Positions 18,501 through 26,240 of a stretch of DNA of 64,000 bases are shown in pieces. This DNA comes from Telluria antibiotica (lineage in GTDB: Bacteria > Pseudomonadota > Gammaproteobacteria > Burkholderiales > Burkholderiaceae_D), in NCBI RefSeq assembly GCF_011682055.1, contig NZ_JAAQOM010000001.1, positions 62,001 through 126,000 on the forward strand, given 5' to 3'. Positions within the stretch are counted from its first letter, which is position 1; each line of letters opens with the position of its first letter. Position numbers and translations under genes: made by a program. The notes under the pieces are model-generated. The model saw only the letters and a list, made by a program, of their open reading frames with translations. It did not search any database and was not told the DNA's origin.

Positions 18501-18526
18501 TGCTGGGACTGAATTACAAGTACTGA
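15521..18526 (+). CDS. TonB-dependent outer-membrane receptor (Caulobacter-type)
   Basis: A 1,001-residue TonB-dependent receptor for uptake of a large substrate across the outer membrane. After the signal peptide comes a TonB-box-like stretch DSVVVVTGFRASL. The plug domain has the family pattern KFPDANLAESLQRVPGVALARGDGGE and is followed by a 22-strand barrel ending in an aromatic residue (LGLNYKY). These features place it in the Caulobacter-type receptor group (TIGR01782), often tied to plant polysaccharides. The ATG at 15521 follows GGAG by nine bases; an in-frame ATG lies 15 bases upstream. It is divergent from the GH28-GH35 pair, so its cargo is probably a pectic oligosaccharide rather than iron (inference). 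Confidence 0.85.
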   Translation: MRHIAIPWNVHPRARRSRISVGVLAMLASLHAHGQETAAAADAATTADAKSQDSVVVVTGFRASLNSALNTKKNSDGIVDVIKAEDIAKFPDANLAESLQRVPGVALARGDGGEGKQITVRGLNAGFTRVRINGIEGVAATGASDINGSTNRGRGFDFSVFASELFNSLEVRKTSEADIEEGSLGATVDLRTARPFDFKGRTFSIGGQEMHNSLSRKTQPRVTALLSDRWDTGHGKVGALLSAAYSKRRATEEGYEAVELLSASNDGGFCSPVGVTPQNPANDAVKGITATTCGTGMPRATDPTAYNDVMGRKDNYGGTVANPAAGSGAFAPRIPRYRRSQTDYERTGITNSYQWRNADSELNLDLMYGKFANKRYDNYIEAISFGRNLGSNGKPQTSILDAHFDPNGSWDYGRFNGVDVRTEGLLDVYTTKFRQHVLSGSHRFSDTVKADFMAGNSNSNLNEPMRATVQFDAPNVNGFSWDFRNNRNVPTLNFGIDVANPANFQFAPQDTAGNVRGMFVGRYLDTTNKLQTQAANLHWEINDHLTSHVGISSRKNIWTNYEIGDSANAVNLPAGVTMADISRRIGGFGAGLGGTGVPSSWSAVDLTKFLGVVNTECHCDAVPGSQYNYLNQTNRRVEEKIDALYGMVDFNYDLFGLTWRGNFGVRGAETTATSTAMINVQGKLQPNTGTKKYRDWLPALNLTAQLPKNVYLRFSAGKTLSRPEYTDLAPNATVSPIAQSVSIGNPNLDPIRANTYDLQAEWYYAKNAMISLGHFRKDIKSFIQSVNERVPYNTLGLPNELLILNGCSLTGAPICQTLPTTEVNVSRKVNTAGGPLKGWEFNLQAPFSFLPGFWSNFGLLANATRVKSRITYITRVDNPATPQNEQLTQVADFTGLSPRTHNLTVYYEDARFSARVSAAHRSSYIYAVLGDVAGHDYTMVDGSTNIDMSVSYNITPQLRLSLEGQNLNDTPLRYGRDTQRNDTLLYVHSGRTFVLGLNYKY

Positions 18527-18627
18527 CGGCGCACCCGCAGCGCGCGCCGATCTGGTATGCTTTCCGGTTCGACCACGATCCCGTCCGCCGGCGGGATCGC
18601 GGCGACTGAATCGAGCAAGGAGGCATC

Positions 18628-19008
18628 ATGTACACCCTGTCCCGCGTCACCCCCATCCTGCGCATCTTCGACGAGGCGAAGGCCCGCGAATTCTACGTCG
18701 ACTTCCTCGGCTTCAAGGTCGACTGGGAGCACCGCTTCGAAGGTGGCGACTTCCCCGTCTACATGCAGGTATCGCTGGGCGAATGCGTGCTGCACCTGTC
18801 CGAGCACTACGGCGACGGCAGCCCGGGCGCGTCGATCCGGATCGCCGTGCACGACCTCGACGCCTACCACGCCACCTTGCTGGCCAAGGAATTCAAGTAC
18901 GCGCGGCCCGGCATCCAGACGATGCCGTGGGGGACGCGCGAGATGACGATCCGCGATCCGTCCTCGAACCGCCTATCGTTCGAGGAACCGATTCCGCCGC
19001 AGGCTTAA
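18628..19008 (+). CDS. glyoxalase/bleomycin-resistance-like (VOC) protein
   Basis: A 126-residue protein of the vicinal-oxygen-chelate superfamily with two beta-alpha-beta-beta-beta halves: VTPILRIFDEAKAREFYVDF at the N terminus and TREMTIRDPSSNRLSFEEP at the C terminus. The length fits one-module members. Members bind small ligands, form metal-dependent enzymes or sequester drugs such as bleomycin; the substrate here cannot be predicted. AAGGAGG lies just before the ATG. Its 3' end overlaps the convergent glycosyltransferase gene by four bases. Confidence 0.75.
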   Translation: MYTLSRVTPILRIFDEAKAREFYVDFLGFKVDWEHRFEGGDFPVYMQVSLGECVLHLSEHYGDGSPGASIRIAVHDLDAYHATLLAKEFKYARPGIQTMPWGTREMTIRDPSSNRLSFEEPIPPQA

Positions 19009-20213
19009 CGGGGCGGTTGGCGCGTGCCGTCCAGCACGGCGAGCACGTCGTCCACGCTGATCCGCGTCACCCAGTCGTCGAGCGCCGGCACCATGAGCAC
19101 GGTGCTGCGTTCGCGGTCGATCGGCGCCCACTCCGGGTGATTGCGGCGCATGAGCGCCACGACGGGCACGCCGACGGCGTTCGCCAGATGCATCACGGCC
19201 GTCTCCACCGAGATCACCAGGCGGCACAACGCCATCACGGCCGGCAGCTGGAAGAAATGCTCTTCCGCGCTGAACAGGCGCACGTGCGCCAGCGCGGGGT
19301 CGGCGCGCCGCTCCAGCACGCGGCGCGCGTCGTCCAGCGCTTCCGGCACGACGTTGACGACGACACCGGCATCGCGCCATTCGGCCCGCTCGCGCAGCGC
19401 GCGCGCGAGCGCGGCCACGCGCTCGAGGGGCCACGTGCGGTCCGGCGATTTCGAATACGCGTTCACGAATACGACGCTCTGCCCCGGCGCGAAGCCCCAG
19501 GTTGCGAACTGTGCCTGCGCCGCCTGCGCCCACCGCTCCGGCACGTCCAGCTGCGGCAGGCGGGCGGCGGGCGGCACGTCCACGCCGAAGCAGCGGGCGA
19601 ACCAGCCCGCGTAGATGTCGCTGATGTGCTGGTGCGCGCAATCCTCCGGCCGGTACACGGCCAGCGCGGCATCGAGCTTGCGGTAGCCCGACCAGCGCGA
19701 CACCATGTGCAGCAGCCGCTCGGCGGGCTTCGTGAGGCCCACGACGAAACCGTCGGGGCTGATGCGGCGCGCCAGGTGTGCGTAGCGGTGGCAGTCGACG
19801 ACGGCCAGCGATGCGACGACGGGGTAGCGGGCCGCGCGCGCCTCGTCGATCGACTGCGCCAGCAAGGCGGGGCTGTACGTGCTGTCGTACACCTTGTCGA
19901 TCCACGGACAGGCCGCGAGCCAGTCGTACAGCGCGTACTTGCGCAGATGCGGCCAGGCCTCCGGATCGGCCGTGCGCCGGCGCTCGTCGACCCACAAATG
20001 GATGCGCGTGTGCGGGTGAGCGCGCGAGAACGCGCGCAGGCAGGCCTGCAGGTAGGTGAAGTCGCCGATGGCGAGGTGCGTGACGAGCAGGATGCGGTCG
20101 GCCCGCGCCAGTACGGCGGGAGGCACGAGGGGCGCGCCTTGCGGCATGGCGGGAGCCGGCCGCGTGGCGCGTACCGGCATCGTTGCGGCGCGTGCGCGCG
20201 CTGTGTTTTCCAT
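19005..20213 (-). CDS. GT9 (heptosyltransferase-like) glycosyltransferase
   Basis: A 402-residue GT-B fold protein related to lipopolysaccharide heptosyltransferases (GT9). It has the N-terminal acceptor-site motif LVTHLAIGDFTYLQACLRAF and the C-terminal nucleotide-sugar motif VISVETAVMHLANAVGVPVVAL (the longest run is given here in part; residues about 340-360). It is somewhat longer than typical because of an Arg/Ala/Pro-rich N-terminal lead. The ATG at 20213 is preferred; a TTG nine codons upstream is possible. No other LPS genes are nearby, so it may add a single sugar to a surface glycan. Donor and acceptor are unknown. Confidence 0.7.
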   Translation of the reverse strand: MENTARARAATMPVRATRPAPAMPQGAPLVPPAVLARADRILLVTHLAIGDFTYLQACLRAFSRAHPHTRIHLWVDERRRTADPEAWPHLRKYALYDWLAACPWIDKVYDSTYSPALLAQSIDEARAARYPVVASLAVVDCHRYAHLARRISPDGFVVGLTKPAERLLHMVSRWSGYRKLDAALAVYRPEDCAHQHISDIYAGWFARCFGVDVPPAARLPQLDVPERWAQAAQAQFATWGFAPGQSVVFVNAYSKSPDRTWPLERVAALARALRERAEWRDAGVVVNVVPEALDDARRVLERRADPALAHVRLFSAEEHFFQLPAVMALCRLVISVETAVMHLANAVGVPVVALMRRNHPEWAPIDRERSTVLMVPALDDWVTRISVDDVLAVLDGTRQPPR

Positions 20214-20445
20214 CGTCCTTTTCCGTCCGAGTGATTGCAAGGTTATCGATTACGTAACGCGATTATGCACAGTAAGGCCGACAGGAGGGCCAATCTGTAC
20301 ACTTTTTAATACTTCTTAACACTTCCTTACCGGTACACCGCGCGACAAAGGGCCGATACAGTGCCGGTCGGATTCCGCCGACTGTGCCTGTCCGCGCTTG
20401 CCGGCCGCGCATAGACTCGTCCCATCACAACAACGCGAGTCCCGC

Positions 20446-21324
20446 ATGGCACACCTTCCTTTCAAGACCGTCGACGTGTTCACCGCCGTCCCGTTCATGG
20501 GCAACCCCCTCGCCGTCGTCTTCGACGCCGACGACCTCTCGACCGCGCAGATGCAGCGCATCGCCAACTGGACGAATCTGTCGGAAACGACGTTCGTGCT
20601 GCGCGCCACGCAGCCTGGCGTGGACTACCGCGTGCGCATCTTCACGCCGGGCGCCGAACTGCCGTTCGCGGGCCACCCGACGATCGGCACGGCGCACGCG
20701 CTGCTGGAAGCGGGCAGGATCGCGCCGCGGGACGGTGCGCTCGTCCAGGAATGCGCGGCGGGACGCGTGGCGCTGGCCGTGCGCCATGCGGACGACGGCG
20801 CGCGCTGGCTGTCGTTCGACCTGCCGCCCCCCGCGATCACGCCGCTCGACGCGGCCCATGCCGACGACCTCGCGCACATGCTCGGCACGCCGCTGGCGCC
20901 GGGCGCGCAGCCGTGCCTCGTCGACGCGGGCCCGCGCTGGGTCGTCGCGCAACTGCCGGACGCGACGGCCGTGCTCGCGGCCGCGCCCGACCTGCAGCGC
21001 ATGAAGGCGAACGATCTGCGGGATGGTCACACGGGCGTGCTCGTGTTCGGCCCGCACGCTGCGGGCAGCAAGGCGCGCATCGAAGTGCGCGCGTTCGCGC
21101 CAGCGCACGGCATTGCCGAGGACCCCGTGTGCGGCAGCGGCAACGGCGCCGTGGCGGCCTACTTGCGCCACACGGGCCAGCTCGACACGTTCGGCAGGGA
21201 CTACATCGCAAGCCAGGGCGCCGCGCTGGGTCGCGCCGGCTTCCTGAAACTGTCGATCGATGCGGCAGTGATCCGCGTCGGCGGCAATGCCGTCACCTGC
21301 GTCGACGGGCACCTCGCGTTCTGA
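20446..21324 (+). CDS. PhzF-family isomerase/epimerase-like protein
   Basis: A 292-residue member of the PhzF family, which has a diaminopimelate-epimerase fold in two halves. The N-terminal half carries VDVFTAVPFMGNPLAVVFD and the catalytic Glu in NLSETTFV (about residue 46). The C-terminal half carries AEDPVCGSGNGAVAAYL. No phenazine genes are near, so the role is probably a small-molecule isomerisation rather than phenazine synthesis. The ATG at 20446 is chosen over an in-frame start 16 codons earlier because the homologous region begins there. Confidence 0.82.
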   Translation: MAHLPFKTVDVFTAVPFMGNPLAVVFDADDLSTAQMQRIANWTNLSETTFVLRATQPGVDYRVRIFTPGAELPFAGHPTIGTAHALLEAGRIAPRDGALVQECAAGRVALAVRHADDGARWLSFDLPPPAITPLDAAHADDLAHMLGTPLAPGAQPCLVDAGPRWVVAQLPDATAVLAAAPDLQRMKANDLRDGHTGVLVFGPHAAGSKARIEVRAFAPAHGIAEDPVCGSGNGAVAAYLRHTGQLDTFGRDYIASQGAALGRAGFLKLSIDAAVIRVGGNAVTCVDGHLAF

Positions 21325-21390
21325 TCACCCTTGCCCGCGCGCCGCGTTCCCGCTACGCTGGCGGCTCGATCACGGCAAGGGAAAACGAGC

Positions 21391-21741
21391 ATGGCAACGG
21401 AACGCAGTTTCATCGACTACGTCGCGGAAGTGGTGGGATTGGGTGCGCGGCTGACGCACCGGAAGATGTTCGGCGAATACGCGCTGTACGTGGACGACAA
21501 GGTGGTCGCCTTCGCCTGCGACGGCAGCCTGTTCGTGAAGCCGTCGGACGCGGCCGCGCGGCTCGCGCCCGACCTGCCGCAAGGCCCGCCGTATCCCGGC
21601 GCGAAGGATTATCCGGTCGCCGACGAATTGCTCGACGAGCCGGACGCCCTGCGTCGGCTGCTGCTCGAGACGGCGGCGCTGATGCCGCCGCCGAAGCCGA
21701 AGAAGCCGGCCGCCGCGGGCACGAAGCGGCCGGCCGGCTGA
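21391..21741 (+). CDS. TfoX/Sxy N-terminal-domain protein
   Basis: A 116-residue protein that is essentially one TfoX N-terminal domain (FIDYVAEVVGLGARLTHRKMFGEY, given in part; then a conserved FACDGSLFVKPSD) followed by a Lys/Pro/Ala tail. Full-length TfoX regulates competence genes, but single-domain versions of this size are common in proteobacteria and have no assigned job. The ATG at 21391 follows AAGG. It is convergent with the PspA-like gene 15 bases downstream. Confidence 0.65.
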   Translation: MATERSFIDYVAEVVGLGARLTHRKMFGEYALYVDDKVVAFACDGSLFVKPSDAAARLAPDLPQGPPYPGAKDYPVADELLDEPDALRRLLLETAALMPPPKPKKPAAAGTKRPAG

Positions 21742-21756
21742 CTTGACGCCGCCGCG

Positions 21757-22521
21757 TCAGGCGGCCGTCTTGCCCGACAGGCGCTTCAGGCGCTCCAGCG
21801 CGCTCTCGCCGGCCGTCTCCGGCTGGCTCACGGACTTGCGGATCGCATCGAGTTCCGCCTGCTGGTCCAGCGGCTTCTGGCCGATGTCGGCGACGATGCG
21901 CAGGCCCGACGCCTCGTTCGTCACGGACTGGGCGCGGCGCGTCAGCGCGGACAGCGCCGTCGAGCTGCCGTGCATGCTGGACAGGCCCGCCAGCTGTTCC
22001 TGCCTTTCGATGCGCAGTTCCTGCAGCTCCTTCTGCGCCTTCGCCGCGGCCAGCGCCTGCATCGCCTTCTTCGCTTGCGCGTCGAATTCCGCCAGCTGCT
22101 TGCTCAGCGCGTCGACGATCTTCTGCAGCTCGTCCATGTAGGCCTTCGCGTCCGCCTCTTCCTGGATTTCCTGCGGCAGGCGCGCCTTGTTCGCTTCCAG
22201 CTCGTCGCAGAACATGGTGACGGTCGCTTCCGAGATCGAGCCGGACGCCAGGCGTTCGGCCAGCTTCTCCGCCGCGCGCTCGTCGTTGGCGATCAGGGTC
22301 TGCAGGTTGACGACGTCGCCGTGTTCCTTGTCGAACGACGCGCGCGACGTGGCCAGCAGTTGCGCCGTTTCGCGCAAGGTGGCGACGAGGCGGTCGCGGT
22401 CGGCCTCGGTCGCGGTCTCGGGGTCGAAGTTGGCGATGGTTTCCGCGATGCGGTTGCCCAGTGCGCCGAAATGCTTCGTGACCAGCCGTGCGGTCAGGCC
22501 CCATCCACTAGCGTTGCTCAT
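21757..22521 (-). CDS. PspA/IM30-like coiled-coil protein
   Basis: A 254-residue protein without membrane segments, predicted almost wholly helical with long coiled coils (about residues 85-165: Ala/Glu/Lys/Gln-rich heptads). The C terminus SALERLKRLSGK resembles that of PspA/YjfJ-type proteins, which assemble on stressed membranes. Support for this family comes mainly from the neighbour, which resembles DUF2491 (YjfK), because yjfJ and yjfK are adjacent in enterobacteria. The ATG follows GAAAGGAA. It is the last gene of a three-gene operon; the upstream gap is 40 bases. A generic coiled-coil protein remains possible. Confidence 0.55.
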   Translation of the reverse strand: MSNASGWGLTARLVTKHFGALGNRIAETIANFDPETATEADRDRLVATLRETAQLLATSRASFDKEHGDVVNLQTLIANDERAAEKLAERLASGSISEATVTMFCDELEANKARLPQEIQEEADAKAYMDELQKIVDALSKQLAEFDAQAKKAMQALAAAKAQKELQELRIERQEQLAGLSSMHGSSTALSALTRRAQSVTNEASGLRIVADIGQKPLDQQAELDAIRKSVSQPETAGESALERLKRLSGKTAA

Positions 22522-22561
22522 TGTTGTTCCTTTCGTCGGTGAAGAAAACGGTTTAGCTTAT

Positions 22562-23347
22562 TTACTGAATGACGATGCGTTCCTGCTCCAGCGGGATGCC
22601 GATCACGAAATCGACGTGGATCCCCCGCTTGCTCGCGTCGCCGTCGACGCTCTCCACGATCTCAGTCGTGATGAGGAGGTATTCACGGCTGCCGTCCGCC
22701 AGCTTGCGCACGTACGGCATGAAGTACATTTCCTGGCGCAGGCCGTGCACCCCTTCCGCGTCGTCGATGCGCGTCTCGCGGCCGTGGAACGGCGTCACGA
22801 ACTGCGCGTCGGGCGCGCCCGCGTCGCGCGCGTACTCGACGCGGTCGGCGCTGCCGAACACCGTGGCGAGGCTGGCGTCATCGAGCGTGTCGGCCAGTTG
22901 TTCGCGCCACAGCGTGTAGCCCGCGTCGCCCAGCCCGTAGCCGGCGGCGCCCGTGTACGCGTCCTGGTCGTCGGCCGTCTCGGGGATGATGCGCGCCAGC
23001 TGCGTGCAATACAAAACTTCCGCCACCTTGCCGTCGTCGCCGCAGAACACCTGCAGGAATTTTTCCTTCGCGTCCGCGTCGCCCTTGTCGAGGTAGAGGC
23101 GGTACAGTTCCGTGTCCGGCTCGAGCTTCACCTGCGACACCGCGAGGATGCGCGTGTCACCCGCCTCCGGCATGGCGATCATCGAACCGTTCGCCTGCGC
23201 ACGGATCACCGGAGAGCACTGCATCTGCACGACGCTGCCGATGCGCGCGCCCATCGGCAGCGCGTCGTCCGCGTGGGCGTCGCGCTGCGTCACGCCCTTG
23301 GCGGCGGCGACCGCCCGCACATAGCTGAAGACATCCTTCCAGGCCAT
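22562..23347 (-). CDS. DUF2491 (YjfK-like) family protein
   Basis: A 261-residue soluble protein with no signal peptide or membrane segment. It has the layout of DUF2491/YjfK proteins: an N-terminal LPMGARIGSVVQM, a central ELYRLYLDKGDADAKEKFLQ and a C-terminal EYLLITTEIVESVDG. The family has no known activity. It lies five bases after the gene for a low-complexity membrane protein and 40 bases before the PspA-like gene, suggesting a membrane-associated complex. The ATG at 23347 is preceded by AAAGGAA. The family call is from memory of conserved blocks, so moderate confidence. Confidence 0.6.
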   Translation of the reverse strand: MAWKDVFSYVRAVAAAKGVTQRDAHADDALPMGARIGSVVQMQCSPVIRAQANGSMIAMPEAGDTRILAVSQVKLEPDTELYRLYLDKGDADAKEKFLQVFCGDDGKVAEVLYCTQLARIIPETADDQDAYTGAAGYGLGDAGYTLWREQLADTLDDASLATVFGSADRVEYARDAGAPDAQFVTPFHGRETRIDDAEGVHGLRQEMYFMPYVRKLADGSREYLLITTEIVESVDGDASKRGIHVDFVIGIPLEQERIVIQ

Positions 23348-23352
23348 TCTCG

Positions 23353-24105
23353 TCAATTCCTTTCGAACGAATAATTCTGTTTCTTCGCGTTCGCGGCGCG
23401 GGCACGCTGCACGCGCCGCCACATGAAGTACACGCCCCAGGCGATGGCCACCAGCACGCACAACGTGAAGAACAGGCCGATGAACGACGTGCCCCCGCCG
23501 CGCGCGGGCGCCGTCACGCCGCCGCCACCCGAGGACGGATACGCGCCCGGGTACCCGTTGTTGCTCGCATGCGCGCCGCGCGCCGCGTTCGCGATCATGG
23601 CGCCCGCCAGCACGTGACCGAGGCCGCTGTCCTGGCGCACGACCACGGGCGCCTGCTGCTGGGGCGGCGGCGCGTACGTGGGCGCAGGCTGGCTAGATGC
23701 GCCCTGTTCGTAGCCAGGCACGGGCCGCGTGTCGCGCGCCGAGTCGGCCTGCGCCTGCCGGCGCGCGTCCAGGGTGCGCAGCGCGTTCGCCTCGGACGCG
23801 TTCTTGTTCAGCTTTTGCGACAGCGCGGAGTCCGATTTCTGCGGGGCCGCCTGGCCGCCGCCGAACGAGCCGAAGCCGCCGGACGGCTTGGCCGCAGGTG
23901 CGGTCGCATCGGACGGCGCGGCGCGCTTGCCGAACGAGCCGAAGCCGCCGCTCTTGGCCGGCGTGGACGATGTATGCGGCGCCGACGACGAGCGTTGCGA
24001 CGAGAACCCGCTCTTGAAGCCGCTCGACGACGGCTTGGCGTCGACGGCATGCGCCAGCGGCACCAGCAGCGACAGCACGAGGGCGACTTGATAAGTCTTC
24101 AACAT
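23353..24105 (-). CDS. exported low-complexity protein with C-terminal membrane anchor
   Basis: A 250-residue protein, not recognised as a named family. It starts with a signal peptide (LKTYQVALVLSLLVPLAHA). A Ser/Gly/Lys-rich region follows with a repeated GGFGSFG motif (about residues 60 and 85), then a Pro/Gln/Ala linker. One C-terminal transmembrane helix (FIGLFFTLCVLVAIAWGVYF, about 212-231) ends in a short basic tail. The layout suggests a periplasmic, partly disordered protein anchored to the inner membrane. It opens the operon with the DUF2491-like and PspA-like genes. No clear Shine-Dalgarno precedes the ATG at 24105; a TTG six codons upstream is possible. Confidence 0.6.
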   Translation of the reverse strand: MLKTYQVALVLSLLVPLAHAVDAKPSSSGFKSGFSSQRSSSAPHTSSTPAKSGGFGSFGKRAAPSDATAPAAKPSGGFGSFGGGQAAPQKSDSALSQKLNKNASEANALRTLDARRQAQADSARDTRPVPGYEQGASSQPAPTYAPPPQQQAPVVVRQDSGLGHVLAGAMIANAARGAHASNNGYPGAYPSSGGGGVTAPARGGGTSFIGLFFTLCVLVAIAWGVYFMWRRVQRARAANAKKQNYSFERN

Positions 24106-24187
24106 GGTCAGGTGTGCGATCAAAAGTTAAAATCAGGATAACGACCGGCATGTTGACACGCACCGGTAAAATTAGCAAAGGATTACC

Positions 24188-24679
24188 ATGACCCGACGTT
24201 ACCTCGACATGAACCAGCACGATGCCCTGTACACGGTGGCGCGCAAATACCCCGGCGGCATCGACGCCCTGGCGCGCGCGCTGGGCATGTCGGCCAACGT
24301 GCTGCGCAACAAACTGTCCCCCACGATCGCATCGCACTATCCGTCGTTCGAGGAGGTTTCGCTGATCGTCGAGTGCTGCCACAAGGCGGGCGTCACGGAT
24401 GCGCACCTGCCGCTGCATGCGCTGCTCGTCCGGCACGGGATGGCGGCGTTCGTCGTGCCGCAGCCCGAGGCGGCGCGCCAGGACGACCTGTCGCAGACCG
24501 TGTGCCGCGTGATGAGCGACGTGGGCGCCGTCGCGGAAGCCGTGTCGACCGCCCTGCTCGACGGCGTCGTCACCTCGGTCGAGGCCGACCTGATCGAGAA
24601 GAAGTTCCATGCCGCGCTGTCCGCCCTCGGCGCCTGGCGCGCGCGCCTGCGCCAGGACGGCGAAGCGGGACTCCGCTGA
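24188..24679 (+). CDS. phage CII-type regulatory protein
   Basis: A 163-residue protein resembling the phage regulatory CII (CP76) family. The helix-turn-helix lies in ARKYPGGIDALARALGMSA and the following NVLRNKLSPTIASHYPSFEE. A helical C-terminal half probably mediates oligomerisation. AAAGGA lies five bases before the ATG. No other phage genes are nearby, so this is most likely a domesticated regulator. It is divergent from the membrane/DUF2491/PspA operon (82-base gap), making that operon its likely target. Confidence 0.65.
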   Translation: MTRRYLDMNQHDALYTVARKYPGGIDALARALGMSANVLRNKLSPTIASHYPSFEEVSLIVECCHKAGVTDAHLPLHALLVRHGMAAFVVPQPEAARQDDLSQTVCRVMSDVGAVAEAVSTALLDGVVTSVEADLIEKKFHAALSALGAWRARLRQDGEAGLR

Positions 24680-25108
24680 TCAGGAGCGCAGGCGGCGCGC
24701 GGCCGCCTCTTCGTCGCGCGCGGCGCTGCGCAGCGAACGCAGGAACAGCCCGAGGCCGCCGAACGCCAGCGCGAGGATGCAGATGAGTTCAAACGCCGAC
24801 ATCGTCCGCAGCGACAGGTTCACGGACGCGATCACCCCGAACACGAGCGCCGCGAACGCGCAGATCGAAAGCAGCCAGCCGATGGCGCTCTTCGCGTCGT
24901 AGAAGATGATGGCGATGCCGATCACGAGGGGGATCAGCACGATGCCGCCCCTGATGCCGTAGCCGCCGACGCCGAACAGCCGTGTGCCGAGGCCGAACCC
25001 GGAACTCACGACGACGCTCTCCAGCAGCAGATAAAACCCGCCGCACATCATGACGAGGCCAAGGAAAAACTGGCCAATGCCTCCGTTCGTACCGCCCGCT
25101 CCGTTCAT
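24680..25108 (-). CDS. small membrane protein with four transmembrane segments
   Basis: A 142-residue hydrophobic protein, family not recognised. Four membrane segments are visible: FFLGLVMMCGGFYLLLESVV, GIVLIPLVIGIAIIFY, GWLLSICAFAALVFGVIA and LICILALAFGGLGLFL. They are followed by an Arg/Glu/Ala-rich cytoplasmic tail. The ATG at 25108 follows GGAGG by five bases; a GTG four codons earlier is less likely. Its stop codon is immediately adjacent to that of the convergent CII-like gene. It may belong with the nearby envelope-stress-like operon, but nothing in the sequence proves this. Confidence 0.65.
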   Translation of the reverse strand: MNGAGGTNGGIGQFFLGLVMMCGGFYLLLESVVVSSGFGLGTRLFGVGGYGIRGGIVLIPLVIGIAIIFYDAKSAIGWLLSICAFAALVFGVIASVNLSLRTMSAFELICILALAFGGLGLFLRSLRSAARDEEAAARRLRS

Positions 25109-25202
25109 CGCGTCCTCCACCGGATATTGTTATGACGGCGACAACAATACCAGAGTTGGCCGCGGCCCCGCTACTGGCGCGGACGGTGAAGCAACGGCCG
25201 TT

Positions 25203-26225
25203 TTACCGCGGCAGGTCCGCCACGGGTTCGCCGAAATCGGGCATGCCGTCCGCGCGCCAGTGGATGACCTGGGCGCGCGTGTGGCGGTTCGGGTCGTGCA
25301 GCGAGTCGCCCTGGATCTCGCGGTAGTTGCGCGCGTGGTAGACGAGGATGTCGGTCTTGCCGTCCGGCGTCGTCGTGAACGCGTTGTGGCCCGGGCCCCA
25401 CTGGCCGTTCTTCTCGCTGCTGCGGAACACGGGCTGCGCCAGCTTCGTCCACGATTTCGGGTCGAGCAGGTCGGCGTCCGCCGGCGCGCTGACCATGCCG
25501 AGGCAGTAGTTCGCGTCCGTGGCGCTCGCGGAGAACGTGACGAACACGCGGCCGTGGCTCACCAGCACGGCGGGACCCTCGTCCACGTCGAACTTCACCT
25601 TTTCCCAAGCATACTCGGGCTTCGACAGCAGCACGGCCGGCCCCGTGATCGACACGGGCGTGTCCATCTTCGCCAGGTAGATGTTGGTGCCCTTGCTGCC
25701 GTCGGGCGCCGTCTGCGTCCACACGAGGTAGCGCTGGCCGCGGTGCTCGAACGTCGTGGCGTCCAGCGAGAACGATTCCCAGCCCGTCTTGATCTGGCCG
25801 CGCTCGACCCACTCGCCCTGGAACGGGTCAAAGGACGCGTTCTCAAGCGCATACAGGCGGATCTCCCACGGGTGCTCGGCGCTGCCCGCCGTGAAGTAGA
25901 TATACCACTTGCCGCCGATGCGGTGCATCTCCGGCGCCCAGATGTGCGCGCCCATCACGCCCGTCGCGTGCTTGCGCCACACGGTCCTGGCGGGCGCCGC
26001 GCCCAGGTCGTCGAGCGAACGGGCGCGGCGGATTTCGATGCGGTCGTATTCGGGCACGGTCGCCGTGAAGTAATACCAGCCGTCCGGCTGCAGGCTCACC
26101 TGCGGGTCGGCGCGCTGCTGCACGAGCGGATTGTGGAACACGGGTTCGGCGGCGCGCGCGGGCGCGCACGCGGCGGCAAGGCACAAGGCCAGCGCCGGCA
26201 AGGCGCGTACGGTCAAGCGAAACAT
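25203..26225 (-). CDS. exported GH43-family glycosidase
   Basis: A 340-residue five-bladed beta-propeller glycosidase of the GH43 type. The three expected acids are visible: Asp in QQRADPQVSL (general base, about 37), Asp in SFSLDATTF (about 160) and Glu in DVDEGPAVL (general acid, about 215). The N terminus is a signal peptide ending near APARAAEP, with a possible lipobox-like LAAAC. GH43 enzymes usually act on arabinose, xylose or galactose linkages; arabinan or galactan side chains of pectin fit this locus. The ATG at 26225 follows GGGAG; another in-frame ATG lies four codons upstream. It is the last gene of the receptor-GH2-GH43-GH43 operon, 15 bases after its neighbour. Confidence 0.83.
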   Translation of the reverse strand: MFRLTVRALPALALCLAAACAPARAAEPVFHNPLVQQRADPQVSLQPDGWYYFTATVPEYDRIEIRRARSLDDLGAAPARTVWRKHATGVMGAHIWAPEMHRIGGKWYIYFTAGSAEHPWEIRLYALENASFDPFQGEWVERGQIKTGWESFSLDATTFEHRGQRYLVWTQTAPDGSKGTNIYLAKMDTPVSITGPAVLLSKPEYAWEKVKFDVDEGPAVLVSHGRVFVTFSASATDANYCLGMVSAPADADLLDPKSWTKLAQPVFRSSEKNGQWGPGHNAFTTTPDGKTDILVYHARNYREIQGDSLHDPNRHTRAQVIHWRADGMPDFGEPVADLPR

Positions 26226-26240
26226 CGACACTCCCATTGG

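Noticed and set aside
24188-24679. Prophage remnant suggested by the CII-type regulator
   Set aside because: No integrase, structural or lysis genes and no attachment repeats nearby; better read as a domesticated regulator.
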